A stretch of 46,073 bases of DNA from Bradyrhizobium sp. GTDB taxonomy: Bacteria; Pseudomonadota; Alphaproteobacteria; Rhizobiales; Beijerinckiaceae. The position numbers and the translations under genes were made by a program. The stretch lies in contig SSMV01000036.1 of the NCBI GenBank assembly GCA_004799435.1, positions 1-46,073 on the forward strand, read 5' to 3'. The notes under the pieces were generated by a model. It was not told where the DNA came from. It did no database searches and was given only the letters and a program-made list of their open reading frames with translations. Below, piece after piece: positions 28,350-36,615 of the stretch (its first letter is position 1; each line of letters opens with the position of its first letter).

Positions 28350-28970
28350 TTAAGCCCGAGTCACCCGTCGCATCGTCAGGTTGATCCGGCCGCTGCCGGC
28401 AAGCAGCGTCGATGTGCCTGCCAGGATGCGGTCGACGCCATGGAAGGCGAGGCGGGCGGGCCCGCCGAGCGTCATCGCGTCGCCCGAGGCGAGGCGGAAG
28501 GAGCGGGTCGACGCCTCGCGCGTCACGCCGCCGACGCGAAAGAGCGCCGTGTCGCCGAGCGACAGCGAGACGACCGGAGCGGAAAGCTCCGCCTCATCGC
28601 GGTCCTGATGCAGCCCCATGCGGGCGCCGGCCGCATAGACATTGATGAGACAGGCCTCGGGCGGCGGCGCGGCTGGGGCGATCTCACGCCAGAGGGCCAG
28701 CAAGGCTTCGGGGATCGGCGGCCAGGGCGCGCCGGTTTCGGGATGACCCGGCTGATAGCGATAGCCAGCCTCGTCCGACACCCAGCCGAGCGGCCCGCAA
28801 TTGCTCATCCTGACCGAGAAGGGCTTGCCGGTTCTCGGCATGCGCGGCTGGAAAAGCGGCGCCGCCGCGAGGACGCCATCGAGCGCGTCGCGCAGCCGCT
28901 CCTGCGCCGCGCGGTCGAAATAGAGCGGATAGTGACGCAGGCCGGGGACGACCTCGATGCTCTGAGCCAT
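28350..28970 (-). CDS. alkB: Alpha-ketoglutarate-dependent dioxygenase AlkB
   Basis: A 206-residue Fe(II)/2-oxoglutarate DNA repair enzyme that oxidatively removes N1-methyladenine and N3-methylcytosine. The iron ligands lie in GLHQDRDE (H-x-D) and LAFHGVDR (distal His); the 2-oxoglutarate-binding Arg is in RINLTMRRV near the end. [14 protein letters not shown] and [11 protein letters not shown] are AlkB-specific. Its stop is 3 bp from the convergent grpE stop. It starts 108 bp from the divergent yebC. With the AlkA-type glycosylase at 3.6 kb it covers alkylation repair. Confidence 0.93.
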   Translation of the reverse strand: MAQSIEVVPGLRHYPLYFDRAAQERLRDALDGVLAAAPLFQPRMPRTGKPFSVRMSNCGPLGWVSDEAGYRYQPGHPETGAPWPPIPEALLALWREIAPAAPPPEACLINVYAAGARMGLHQDRDEAELSAPVVSLSLGDTALFRVGGVTREASTRSFRLASGDAMTLGGPARLAFHGVDRILAGTSTLLAGSGRINLTMRRVTRA

Positions 28971-29078
28971 GGTAAATGGGCGCCCCCGCCGCCCTTTGAC
29001 GCGTCTGCGCGCCGGAGTATGACATTTCCCGCCCGAGGCTCTCGCGCCTCGCCCTGCAACCCATTCTCGCGGACGATC

Positions 29079-29825
29079 ATGGCCGGCCATAGTCAGTTCA
29101 AAAACATCATGCATAAGAAGGGCAAGCAGGACGCGATCCGCTCCAAGCTCTTCTCCAAACTGGCGCGCGAAATCACCGTCGCGGCGAAAATGGGTCTGCC
29201 CGACCCGGCGATGAATGCGCGTCTGCGTGCCGCCATGCTCGCCGCACGGGCCGAGAACATGCCCAAGGACAATATCGAGCGCGCGGTCAAAAAGGCCTCC
29301 GCCGCCGACACCGAGACCTATGAGGAAGTGCGCTACGAGGGCTATGCGCCCGGCGGCGTGGCGCTGATCGTCGAGGCGCTGACCGACAACCGCAATCGCA
29401 CCGCCGGCGAAGTGCGTTCCTATTTCACCAAGGCCGGCGGCGCGCTCGCCGAGACCGGCGCGGTCTCCTTCATGTTCAACCGGGTCGGCTCGATCGTCTT
29501 CGACCGCAAGGCGGCGAGCGACGACGCGATGCTGGAAGCAGCGATCGAGGCTGGCGCCGACGATGTCGTCTCCGACGGCGAGGAGCACGAGGTCATCACC
29601 TCGGTCGAATCTTTGCGTCCTGCGCAGAAGGCGCTCGAAGCCAAGTTCGGCGAGCCGCATAAGGCGGCGATCGTCTGGCGGTCGCAGAATTCGATTACGG
29701 TCGACGACGAGGCGGGCGAGAAGATCCTACGCCTGGTCAATTCACTGGAGGAGAACGACGACGTGCAGACCGTCGCCGCCAATTTTGAAATCTCGGACGC
29801 GCTGATCGCCAAGATGCAGGGTTGA
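29079..29825 (+). CDS. yebC: YebC/PmpR family protein
   Basis: A 248-residue protein with the invariant start [19 protein letters not shown] and the core segments [15 protein letters not shown] and [23 protein letters not shown]. Family members act as transcription regulators or, as found more recently for some, as translation factors that relieve ribosome stalling. ATG 29079 is certain from this start; the open frame upstream is the antisense of alkB. It is not followed by ruv genes here. Confidence 0.93.
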   Translation: MAGHSQFKNIMHKKGKQDAIRSKLFSKLAREITVAAKMGLPDPAMNARLRAAMLAARAENMPKDNIERAVKKASAADTETYEEVRYEGYAPGGVALIVEALTDNRNRTAGEVRSYFTKAGGALAETGAVSFMFNRVGSIVFDRKAASDDAMLEAAIEAGADDVVSDGEEHEVITSVESLRPAQKALEAKFGEPHKAAIVWRSQNSITVDDEAGEKILRLVNSLEENDDVQTVAANFEISDALIAKMQG

Positions 29826-29858
29826 GCGACGCCGGAACCTGCGCCTTAAATCCCCTCC

Positions 29859-29925
29859 GTCACCCCGCGAAAGCGGGGGTCCAGAAGATCGGCAAAGCCT
29901 GGATCCCCGCTTGCGCGGGGATGAC
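29859..29925. repeat. Inverted pair of palindromic repeats
   Basis: Two units, 29859-29884 (GTCACCCCGCGAAAGCGGGG core) and 29899-29925 (GGATCCCCGCTTGCGCGGGG core), are near-exact inverse copies. Each is itself a palindrome and they are 14 bp apart. This is a classical alphaproteobacterial dispersed element following the yebC stop by 34 bp; it may also terminate yebC transcription. The core CCCCGC-N-GCGGGG is shared with the block at 12.77 kb but the arms differ. Confidence 0.8.
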
Positions 29926-30008
29926 AGCGTGAAAAGCCGCAAGGACGCGACGCCCTCGCGGCTCTTTTCGCTCAAATCGAGGCAGCGTTCAGCCCTCCCG
30001 ACCTAAGC

Positions 30009-30221
30009 TCACCAATGGCGGCAGTGCCAATAACCCCAGCGGCCGCGCCAACAGTGGCGATAGCGCCACCAATGGGCCTGATCGATATTCGCGCTCGCCA
30101 CCGGCGCCTGAAGCGAAGGCGATTGGAGCGTGAAGGCCGAGGCGGATGTCGCCGAGATCGTCAGCGCGCTGGCGCCGATCAAAGCCGCCGCGAAAGCGCC
30201 GGCCAATATGCGAGTCATCAT
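30009..30221 (-). CDS. Small secreted protein with Trp/His/Arg-rich tail
   Basis: A 70-residue unknown. The signal peptide covers residues 1-29 (RILAGAFAAALIGASALTI...ASA). The mature part of about 40 residues ends in WWRYRHCWRGRWGYWHCRHW, unusually rich in aromatic and basic residues with two Cys. A ribosome-binding site AGGAGG lies about 9 nt before the start codon at 30221. Similar tiny exported proteins are common in Rhizobiales; metal binding or surface binding is imaginable but unproven. Confidence 0.72.
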   Translation of the reverse strand: MMTRILAGAFAAALIGASALTISATSASAFTLQSPSLQAPVASANIDQAHWWRYRHCWRGRWGYWHCRHW

Positions 30222-30315
30222 CGCAGATCCTCCTGTCGTCGCGCCTCCCAGCGGAGACGACTATGCAAGCCCGCGGGTGAACCAGCCCTGAACGAAACAT
30301 GCGACAACACGCGCC

Positions 30316-30906
30316 TCATCGCGGTCCGCCGCTCACCCCAAGCAGCGAGCCCAAACGATCCAGCGCGACGCGTAGTCTATCCGCCAGCACGGCGTCGGCG
30401 CGCCATGGCGTGACGATCTCCGGCGCGAAGCGACGACAGTCGCGCAGCGACGCGCCTTCGACGACGACGCGCATCAGGATCGGCCATGCGGCCGGTCCGG
30501 CGCGCTCCTCGGCGGCGCGCAGCTTGTCGCGCGCGTAGAGCGCCGCTTCGCTCGCCGGCAGGCCGGAGCGCGGGCCCGGCGCGGCGGCGCCGATACGGTC
30601 GAGCGGCACGGCGCGCAGCGCGTCGAGTTCGGCGCGCCGGTGAACGCGGCGCAGCGCCTCGCCGATCAGCCAGCGCAAATCGTTGAGCCGCGTATCATGC
30701 GGCGCCAGCGCGCGGGTCGAACGCATCACGTCGAAAGGATCGACCAGCCGGCGCAATTTATCGGCGCCGCGTTCGATCGCCTGGCCGGCCTCATGGGCGC
30801 GGGTCAGGCGCTCCGGCGTCGCGTCGAGTCGCTCGGCGTCGGCGAGCGTCTTGCGTTTGGCGATCGGCTTCGTCTTGGCGCGGCGCAGCGCCGCCTTCGC
30901 GCTCAT
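30316..30906 (-). CDS. Unknown protein, possible phage-type helix-turn-helix C-terminus
   Basis: A 196-residue basic protein with no signal peptide. The N-terminus is Lys/Arg-rich (AKAALRRAKTKPIAKRK). The C-terminal 65 residues, with a helix reading MRVVVEGASLRDCRRF and then ADRLRVALDRLGSLLG, resemble the DUF6456-type helical ends of proteins often seen in alphaproteobacterial prophages; this similarity is tentative. ATG 30906 overlaps the stop of the small gene upstream by 4 bp, so the two are translated together. They are divergent from a CI-like repressor gene. Confidence 0.65.
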   Translation of the reverse strand: MSAKAALRRAKTKPIAKRKTLADAERLDATPERLTRAHEAGQAIERGADKLRRLVDPFDVMRSTRALAPHDTRLNDLRWLIGEALRRVHRRAELDALRAVPLDRIGAAAPGPRSGLPASEAALYARDKLRAAEERAGPAAWPILMRVVVEGASLRDCRRFAPEIVTPWRADAVLADRLRVALDRLGSLLGVSGGPR

Positions 30907-31115
30907 TCGGCGAGCTCCGCGCAGAGCTGGCCGGGCGAGACGCAATAGGAAGCGGGCGGAGGTCCGCTCAAACGGAGCGGGATCGCCACGCTCGGAATCG
31001 CGACATCGGGCGCCGGGCGGCGGCAGATGCGCTTGAGGTCGCGCAGATGGGCGTCGCAGGCGGCGACGGCGCGCTGATGATCGGTTTGCGTTCGCGGGCG
31101 ACGGCGTGCGGACAT
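30903..31115 (-). CDS. Small unknown protein, first gene of the SOS-box operon
   Basis: A 70-residue protein, very basic at the N-terminus (SARRRPRTQTDHQRA) and hydrophobic/Pro-rich later (PSVAIPLRLSGPPPASY). No family recognised. GAGGAAG is 4 nt before ATG 31115. Another in-frame ATG at 31157 has AGGGA 5 nt upstream and would add 14 residues; it falls right after the SOS box. It overlaps the next gene by 4 bp. Confidence 0.6.
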   Translation of the reverse strand: MSARRRPRTQTDHQRAVAACDAHLRDLKRICRRPAPDVAIPSVAIPLRLSGPPPASYCVSPGQLCAELAE

Positions 31116-31159
31116 GCGGCTTCCTCGCGATGCGGGCGACGCGACCGGCGGCCGCATTT

Positions 31160-31174
31160 GTTCCCTGTTTGTTC
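31160..31174 (-). promoter_or_regulatory. LexA/SOS box GTTC-N7-GTTC
   Basis: The sequence GTTCCCTGTTTGTTC is an exact match to the alphaproteobacterial LexA site GTTC-N7-GTTC. It lies in the divergent region, just after a minus-strand promoter candidate (TTGACG at 31205-31200; GAATAT 17 nt further, 31182-31177). LexA bound here would block the leftward two-gene operon, so that operon should be induced by DNA damage. Confidence 0.75.
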
Positions 31175-31181
31175 TTATATT

Positions 31182-31192
31182 CTGACAATCAG
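31182..31192. promoter_or_regulatory. Operator-like palindrome CTGA-CAA-TCAG
   Basis: An 11-bp perfect inverted repeat between the two divergent starts. The string TATT(T)CTGA recurs at about 31179, 31210 and 31235, all in the AT-rich stretch. These could be operators for the CI/Cro-like protein encoded next door. This is inference from position. Confidence 0.4.
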
Positions 31193-31227
31193 GAGTTCTC
31201 GTCAAGGGTTATTTCTGATATTCATGA

Positions 31228-31255
31228 TTGCGGCTATTCTGAAAAGCCGAATAAT
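31228..31255 (+). promoter_or_regulatory. Candidate promoter of the repressor gene, leaderless
   Basis: TTGCGG (31228-31233), 16 bases, AATAAT (31250-31255), and six bases later the GTG start codon at 31262. No ribosome-binding site precedes the GTG. A CGGCT/AGCCG inverted repeat (31231-31235 with 31245-31249) sits inside the promoter. The arrangement predicts a leaderless mRNA, as for the lambda cI transcript. Confidence 0.4.
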
Positions 31256-31261
31256 CAATTC

Positions 31262-31849
31262 GTGACCGTCGATTGGATCCGCACCGCGCTCGAAGAAACC
31301 GGCAAGACCCGCAGCGGTCTGGCGCGCGCACTCGGGCGCTCGCCCTCGGCGGTGACCGACCTCTTGAACGGCAAACGACGCCTGCGCGCCGACGAGATCG
31401 CGCTGGCGGCCGGCTACCTCGGCGTTGAGCCGCCGCGCCTTGTCGGCGGCGGTCGCCAGCCGCCGGCGCGCGCCGCGGTGTCGCTGGTCGGCTATGTCGG
31501 CGCCGGCGCGATCGCGCGCTTTTACGCCGACGGCCAGGGGCCTTTCGATGAAGTGCCGGCGCCCGACACGGCGAGCGCGAGAACAGTGGCGGTGCAGATC
31601 CGCGGCCATTCGCTCGGCGCGCTCTTCGACAATTGGCTCGTCTTCTACGACGACGTGCGCGAGCCGCCGGGCGACGACATGGTGGGGCGCATGTGCGTCT
31701 GCGGCCTCGCCGACGGACGGGTGCTGATCAAGGCGCTCAAGCGCAGCCAGATCGCCGGACTTTGGACCCTGCTGTCGAACGCGGAGCCGCCGATCTACGA
31801 CATTGCGCTCGACTGGGCGGCGGTGGTTCGCGAAATGCGGCCGAGATAG
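31262..31849 (+). CDS. XRE family repressor with S24 (LexA/CI-like) domain
   Basis: A 195-residue regulator. The helix-turn-helix lies at residues 4-55 ([24 protein letters not shown]). The C-terminal S24 peptidase-like domain begins with [12 protein letters not shown], has the nucleophile Ser in [11 protein letters not shown] and the general-base Lys in VLIKALKRS, so self-cleavage or dimerisation of CI type is plausible. The Ala-Gly in VGAGAI may be the cleavage bond. The frame is open to 31106, but that part crosses the promoter region and SOS box. It is followed 8 bp later by dapE on the same strand. Confidence 0.85.
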   Translation: MTVDWIRTALEETGKTRSGLARALGRSPSAVTDLLNGKRRLRADEIALAAGYLGVEPPRLVGGGRQPPARAAVSLVGYVGAGAIARFYADGQGPFDEVPAPDTASARTVAVQIRGHSLGALFDNWLVFYDDVREPPGDDMVGRMCVCGLADGRVLIKALKRSQIAGLWTLLSNAEPPIYDIALDWAAVVREMRPR

Positions 31850-31856
31850 GAGCCCG

Positions 31857-33023
31857 ATGAGCAAGGCGCCGCCTTCCGCGCTCGACATCGCCCGCGCGCT
31901 GATCGGCTTTCCCTCGGTGACGCCGCTCGACGCCGGCGCGCTCGGCTATATCAGCAAATTGCTCGCCGACGCCGGCTTCAAGGTCGAACCGGTCTCCTTT
32001 TCCGCGCCCGATCAGCCGACCATCGCCAATCTCTGGGCGCGTTTCGGCGATGCGGCGCCGAACCTGGTCTTCGCCGGCCACACCGATGTCGTGCCGCCCG
32101 GCGACGCCGCACAATGGCGCTTCGATCCTTTCGCCGCCGAGGTCGCCGATGGCTGGCTCTGGGGCCGCGGCGCCTGCGACATGAAGGGCGGCGTCGCCGC
32201 CGCGCTCGCCGCGGCGTTGCGCTTCGCCGCGCGCGGCGCTTTCAAGGGCTCGATCAGTTTCCTGCTGACCGGCGACGAGGAAGGCCCGGCCGTCAACGGC
32301 ACGGTCAAGCTGCTCGACTGGGCGCGCGCTCGCGGCGAGACATTCGATCACTGCCTGCTTGGCGAGCCGACCAGCGTCGCGACGCTCGGCGACACGATCA
32401 AGAATGGCCGGCGCGGCTCGCTGACCGGGCGCCTCACGGTGCATGGCAAGCAGGGCCATGTCGCCTATCCCGAAAAGGCCGAAAATCCGCTCCGCGCGCT
32501 GGCGCCGATACTCGAAGCGCTGCAGCGTCCCAGGCTCGACGCCGGCACGGCGGATTTCGATCCTTCCAATCTGGAGATTGTCAGCGTCGATGTCGGCAAT
32601 CCTTCGACCAATATCATTCCCGCAGAGGCGCGGGTCGTCTTCAACACGCGTTTCAACGATTCCTGGACGCCCGAGACGCTGCGCGCCGAAATCGAGCGGC
32701 GCATCCGCGCGGCCGCCGGCGAGACGCGCTTCACGCTTGCCTTCGATCCGACCAACGCCGTCGCCTTTCTCACGCCGCGCGGCGCCTTCACCGATCTTGT
32801 CGCCCGGGCGATCGAACAGACGACCGGTCGGCGCCCCGCCCTGTCTACCAGCGGCGGCACGTCAGACGCGCGCTTCATCAAACATGCCTGCCCGGTGATC
32901 GAGATCGGCCTCATCGGCGCGACGATGCATGCGGTGGACGAACGGGTTGCGGTCGACGACCTCGAATCCCTGACGCGCATCTATGAGCGGGTGCTGGAGC
33001 TTTATTTCGCCGCGTCGCGTTAG
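31857..33023 (+). CDS. dapE: Succinyl-diaminopimelate desuccinylase
   Basis: A 388-residue binuclear zinc hydrolase of lysine/meso-DAP biosynthesis, cytosolic. Metal-binding segments are [22 protein letters not shown] with the Asp ligand, TGDEEGPA with the catalytic Glu and GEPTS; the C-terminal His is in [24 protein letters not shown] is typical. ATG 31857 has TAGGAG 6 nt upstream; the longer frame is inside the repressor gene. It probably shares transcription with the repressor, or has its own promoter within it. Confidence 0.95.
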   Translation: MSKAPPSALDIARALIGFPSVTPLDAGALGYISKLLADAGFKVEPVSFSAPDQPTIANLWARFGDAAPNLVFAGHTDVVPPGDAAQWRFDPFAAEVADGWLWGRGACDMKGGVAAALAAALRFAARGAFKGSISFLLTGDEEGPAVNGTVKLLDWARARGETFDHCLLGEPTSVATLGDTIKNGRRGSLTGRLTVHGKQGHVAYPEKAENPLRALAPILEALQRPRLDAGTADFDPSNLEIVSVDVGNPSTNIIPAEARVVFNTRFNDSWTPETLRAEIERRIRAAAGETRFTLAFDPTNAVAFLTPRGAFTDLVARAIEQTTGRRPALSTSGGTSDARFIKHACPVIEIGLIGATMHAVDERVAVDDLESLTRIYERVLELYFAASR

Positions 33024-33046
33024 CCGAGCGACCCAGGAGACGCGTC

Positions 33047-33553
33047 ATGAGCGACGAACATTCCCACGATCATGCGCATGGCGAGCCCGAAGCGCGCTGG
33101 AAACATGACGGCGTGCGGGTGATCAAGGGCGACAGGCTCGACGCCAACACGGCGCAGACGCCGGGGATGTTCCGGCAGGCCGCCATCAACCATGCCCGCG
33201 TCGGCGCGCAGAAGATATGGGCGGGAACCGTCAGCATTCAGCCCAACGCCAAGACCGGCGTGCATCATCATGGCGCGCTGGAAAGTGTGATCTATGTGGT
33301 GCGCGGGCATGCGCGCATGCGCTGGGGAGAGAAGTTGGAGTTCGTGGCCGAGGCGGAGCCGGGCGACTTCATTTTCGTACCGCCCTACGTGCCGCATCAA
33401 GAGATCAACGCCGACCCCGATCAACCGCTCGAATGCGTTCTGGTGCGATCCGATAACGAGGCCGTGGTGGTCAACATCACCGATGTCGAGCCCGTCGAAC
33501 GCCCGGAAGAGGTCTACTGGATCGACCCGATCCACAAGCACCCGCGGGGCTGA
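33047..33553 (+). CDS. Cupin domain protein
   Basis: A 168-residue single-cupin protein. After a His-rich N-terminus (MSDEHSHDHAHGEPE) the cupin motif 1 reads TGVHHHGALESVIYVVRGHARM and motif 2 PGDFIFVPPYVPHQEIN, with the usual His, His, Glu and His metal ligands. It lies 23 bp after dapE and is likely in the same transcript. Function unknown; a metal-dependent enzyme or sugar-binding protein is possible. Confidence 0.85.
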   Translation: MSDEHSHDHAHGEPEARWKHDGVRVIKGDRLDANTAQTPGMFRQAAINHARVGAQKIWAGTVSIQPNAKTGVHHHGALESVIYVVRGHARMRWGEKLEFVAEAEPGDFIFVPPYVPHQEINADPDQPLECVLVRSDNEAVVVNITDVEPVERPEEVYWIDPIHKHPRG

Positions 33554-33565
33554 GATCTTGCGCGA

Positions 33566-34327
33566 CTACGCGCCAGGCGCCGGGAGGCGCTGATAATCCA
33601 CCCGCTCGAGATAAAGCCCGCAGGCCGGCGCAACCGGACCGCAACGGCTGCGATCGGCGGCCTTCAGCGCCGATTTGAGATCGGCCGGCGTCCAGCGGCC
33701 AAGCCCGACCTCGACGAGCGAACCGACCATCGAGCGCACCTGGCGATGCAGGAAGGACAGCGCCGAAACGGCGAACTCCACCCGCTCGCCCGCGCGCGTC
33801 ACATCAAAGCGCGATAGCGTGCGCATGGGCGATTTCGCCTGACATTGCGAATCGCGGAAGGTCGAGAAATCATGACGGCCGAGAAGTGAGCGCGCCGCCT
33901 CCGTCATCGCTTCGACATTGAGCGCGCCTTTCACCCGCCAGGCGCGACCACGCTCAACGGTCAAGGGCGCGCGGCGGTTGACGATGAGATAGCGATAGTG
34001 GCGCATGATCGCGCTGCGACGCGCGTCGAAATCGACGTCGACCGGCTCGACGAGAAGCGCCGCGACGGGAAACGGAACCAATTGGGCGTTGAGCGCTTCG
34101 CGCAATCGCCAGCCGGTCCATTGCCGCGTCAGATCGACATGCGCGACCTGACCGAGCGCATGAACGCCGGCATCGGTGCGCCCGGCGCCGCTGACGAGAG
34201 GCTCGACCTCGCCGAGTTGCGTCAACGCATCCTCCAGCGCCTGCTGCACCGACATGCCGTTCTCCTGCCGTTGCCAGCCGGAGAAGTCGGTCCCGTCATA
34301 TTCGAGAGTGAGTTTGTAGCGAGCCAT
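33566..34327 (-). CDS. truA: tRNA pseudouridine(38-40) synthase
   Basis: A 253-residue enzyme isomerising uridines 38-40 in the anticodon stem. The start ARYKLTLEYDGTDFSGWQRQ and the catalytic-Asp segment GAGRTDAGVHALGQV are clear, as is FLHRQVRSMVGSL in the second half. It is convergent with the cupin gene (12 bp apart). In many relatives dapE and truA are neighbours, as here. Confidence 0.95.
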   Translation of the reverse strand: MARYKLTLEYDGTDFSGWQRQENGMSVQQALEDALTQLGEVEPLVSGAGRTDAGVHALGQVAHVDLTRQWTGWRLREALNAQLVPFPVAALLVEPVDVDFDARRSAIMRHYRYLIVNRRAPLTVERGRAWRVKGALNVEAMTEAARSLLGRHDFSTFRDSQCQAKSPMRTLSRFDVTRAGERVEFAVSALSFLHRQVRSMVGSLVEVGLGRWTPADLKSALKAADRSRCGPVAPACGLYLERVDYQRLPAPGA

Positions 34328-34345
34328 GGCGCGAGGATCGTCCGC

Positions 34346-35344
34346 TCACATCGTCAGGACGATCTTGCCGACATGAGCCGGATCGTCGATGCGCCGATGC
34401 GCCGCCGCCGCCTCGGCAAGCGGAAAGCTCGAGTCGATCACCGGCTTGCAGCGGCCGGCGGCGAGGAGCGGCCAGACTTTGGCGCGCAACGCCTCGGCGA
34501 TCTTCGCTTTTTCGCCGACCGAGCGCGGCCGGAGCGTCGAACCGGTATGGGTGAGACGTTTGGCCATCACGACATGCAGGTCGATCTCGACCTTGCGCCC
34601 GCGCAAGAGCGCGATCTGGACAATGCGACCGTCGACCGCCGCTGCTGCGTAATTGCGCATGACATAATCGCCGCCGACCATGTCGAGGATCAGATCGGCG
34701 CCCCTGCCCTGCGTCGCGGTCAGAGTCGCCACGACGAAATCCTCCTCGTGGTAATTGATCGAGCGATCGGCGCCGAGCCGCAGGCAAGCCTTCGCCTTGT
34801 CGTCTGCGCCGACCGTCACGATCACATGCGCGCCAAACGCCTTGGCGAGCTGGATCGCCGTCGTGCCGATGCCCGAAGCGCCGCCATGGACCAGCAGCGC
34901 CTCGCCGGGTTTCAGCGCGCCGCGTTCGAAGACATTGGTCCAGACGGTGAAATAGGTCTCAGGGATCGCCGCCGCTTCGACCATCGTCAACCCGGCCGGG
35001 ACCGGCAGCGCATTGGTCTCATGAACGACGGCATATTCGGCATAGCCGCCGCCGGGCAGCAGCGCGACGACCTCGGCGCCCACCGCATGACGCGTCGCCT
35101 TGGCGCCGAGCGCCACGACCTCGCCGGCGATCTCGAGGCCGGGAAGATCGGAGGCGCCGGGCGGCGGCGCATAAAACCCCTGCCGCTGAAAGACATCGGG
35201 TCGATTGACGCCGGCGGCGGCGACGCGAATGAGAATCTCACCCTCCCCCGCGCGTGGCGGCGGCCGCGCCGTCAGCCGCAGCATCTCTGGGCCGCCGGGC
35301 GCGGCAATCTCCACCGCGCGCATTGTTTCAGGCAAGGCTTTCAT
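34346..35344 (-). CDS. NAD(P)H quinone oxidoreductase (MDR family)
   Basis: A 332-residue zinc-free medium-chain dehydrogenase/reductase. It has the QOR start MRAVEIAAPGGPEMLRL, the segment VNRPDVFQRQGFY, and the nucleotide-binding HGGASGIGTTAIQLAKAFGA. Typical role: one-electron reduction of quinones with NADPH (PIG3/QOR group). ATG 35344 is used; the frame upstream is spurious. It starts 35 bp from the GST stop, same strand. Confidence 0.87.
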   Translation of the reverse strand: MKALPETMRAVEIAAPGGPEMLRLTARPPPRAGEGEILIRVAAAGVNRPDVFQRQGFYAPPPGASDLPGLEIAGEVVALGAKATRHAVGAEVVALLPGGGYAEYAVVHETNALPVPAGLTMVEAAAIPETYFTVWTNVFERGALKPGEALLVHGGASGIGTTAIQLAKAFGAHVIVTVGADDKAKACLRLGADRSINYHEEDFVVATLTATQGRGADLILDMVGGDYVMRNYAAAAVDGRIVQIALLRGRKVEIDLHVVMAKRLTHTGSTLRPRSVGEKAKIAEALRAKVWPLLAAGRCKPVIDSSFPLAEAAAAHRRIDDPAHVGKIVLTM

Positions 35345-35378
35345 AAGGCGGCCTATTCGCGCTCGCCGGTCGGCGAAG

Positions 35379-36023
35379 TCAATGCGCCAGCTCAACCGGC
35401 GCGACGACGCCGTCCTCCGGCGGCGCGCGGCGAAACTCCGGCAGCGCCTCGGCGCGGGCGCAAAATTCGCGAAGCCGCGGATAGCGATCGGTCTCGACGA
35501 GATCGCCGATCATCCCGCGCACGAAGCCAAAAGCGCAGACGATTGTGATGTCGGCGAGGCCGCGCGTCGTCGCGCCGATCCAGCCTGAGCCCGGCGCTTC
35601 GCGCTCCAGCGTTGTGAGCGCGAAGGCGAGCTGGCCTTCGACGCGAGCGCGCCAGGGTTCATGCCGCATCTCGGGCGGACGCAGCGCGCGCTCATAATGA
35701 AGCTGCACGGCCTTTTCCATCGCGGTCAATCCGACGCCGATCGCATGGAGCGCGACAAGGCGCTCGGCCGGCGCGCTTGGCGTCAGCGCCGCGATCTTCG
35801 GATAGAGACAGGCGAGATAGTCGAGGATCACGCCCGAGTCGGTCAGCGTCGTTCCGTCATCGGCGACCAGCGTCGGCGCCTTGAGCAGCGGATTGATCGC
35901 CGAGAAGGCGTCGATATGGCGAAACAACGAAATCGGACGATGAACGAAAGGAACCTCGGCCGCCAGCATCGCTACGGCAACGCGGCGTACGAAGGGTGAA
36001 TCGAGCATCCCGATCAGTTCCAC
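35379..36023 (-). CDS. Glutathione S-transferase family protein
   Basis: A 214-residue protein. The N-terminal thioredoxin-like domain reads LIGMLDSPFVRRVAVAMLAAEVPF, then NPLLKAPTLVADDGTTLTDSGVILDYL, the glutathione-binding segment. The C-terminal helical domain ends at about residue 205. GTG 36023 is chosen because GAGGAG stands 9 nt before it and the domain starts there. Substrate unknown. Confidence 0.87.
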   Translation of the reverse strand: MELIGMLDSPFVRRVAVAMLAAEVPFVHRPISLFRHIDAFSAINPLLKAPTLVADDGTTLTDSGVILDYLACLYPKIAALTPSAPAERLVALHAIGVGLTAMEKAVQLHYERALRPPEMRHEPWRARVEGQLAFALTTLEREAPGSGWIGATTRGLADITIVCAFGFVRGMIGDLVETDRYPRLREFCARAEALPEFRRAPPEDGVVAPVELAH

Positions 36024-36281
36024 GACGTGCCGCTCCTCAGGTATTCCGGCGACGGCGCCCGCCAGAGCGTCAAATCCATCGCATGACCGAAGCGCGTTTT
36101 TAGCCTCGCCGGAAGCGAGCCGCAATTGCGGCGCGGCGGCCGGAACTTCCATGAAATCGCCGCAGGATCGTCGACCGGACGGCCAGTTTCTTCACTAGTG
36201 GAGGAACTTGCGCGGATCGCCGCCGGATCGCGATGTGAACGCGCGCCCCATATTGTCGTAAGCCGAAGAAGGAGCGGATCG

Positions 36282-36599
36282 ATGAAGCTGAAGCCCTTGC
36301 GCGCCGCCGAGGCCGCCGCCGAGCTCGAAGCCGTGACCTTGCCCGATATGGACCCGGCGATCGATTCGCTTTCCGAACTCTTCGGCGATCACACGTTCTT
36401 CATCGATACCGAGGGGTTGTTCATCGTCGAGGCCGAAGTCGACGGCGGGCTTGGATTGGGCCGCGTCGTCAAACTGGCGAGTTGGGCGGATTCGGATCGC
36501 ACGGTGCTGTCGCCGCATCAGCGGCAGGCGACCAATGTCTTCGTTCCACTCCGCGACGCGCTCGATTTCGTCGATATGCATCAAGCGAGACGGGATTAG
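36282..36599 (+). CDS. Unknown conserved small protein
   Basis: A 105-residue acidic protein without signal peptide. AGAAGGAG lies 8 nt before the ATG, which makes the start convincing. The segment GDHTFFIDTEGLFIVEAEVD suggests a compact beta fold; the rest is helical. No family recognised. It is divergent from the GST gene and convergent with the glycosyltransferase gene. Confidence 0.65.
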   Translation: MKLKPLRAAEAAAELEAVTLPDMDPAIDSLSELFGDHTFFIDTEGLFIVEAEVDGGLGLGRVVKLASWADSDRTVLSPHQRQATNVFVPLRDALDFVDMHQARRD

Positions 36600-36615
36600 A
36601 GAAGTCCCTCGGCAG

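Noticed and set aside
28440-29078. Upstream extension of the yebC frame
   Set aside because: YebC invariably begins [10 protein letters not shown] at 29079, and the extension is antisense to alkB.
36222-36250. GGAAC upstream of the unknown gene at 36282
   Set aside because: The bases 16 to 17 nt downstream are GGAT-like and not CGTT; it is not an EcfG promoter.
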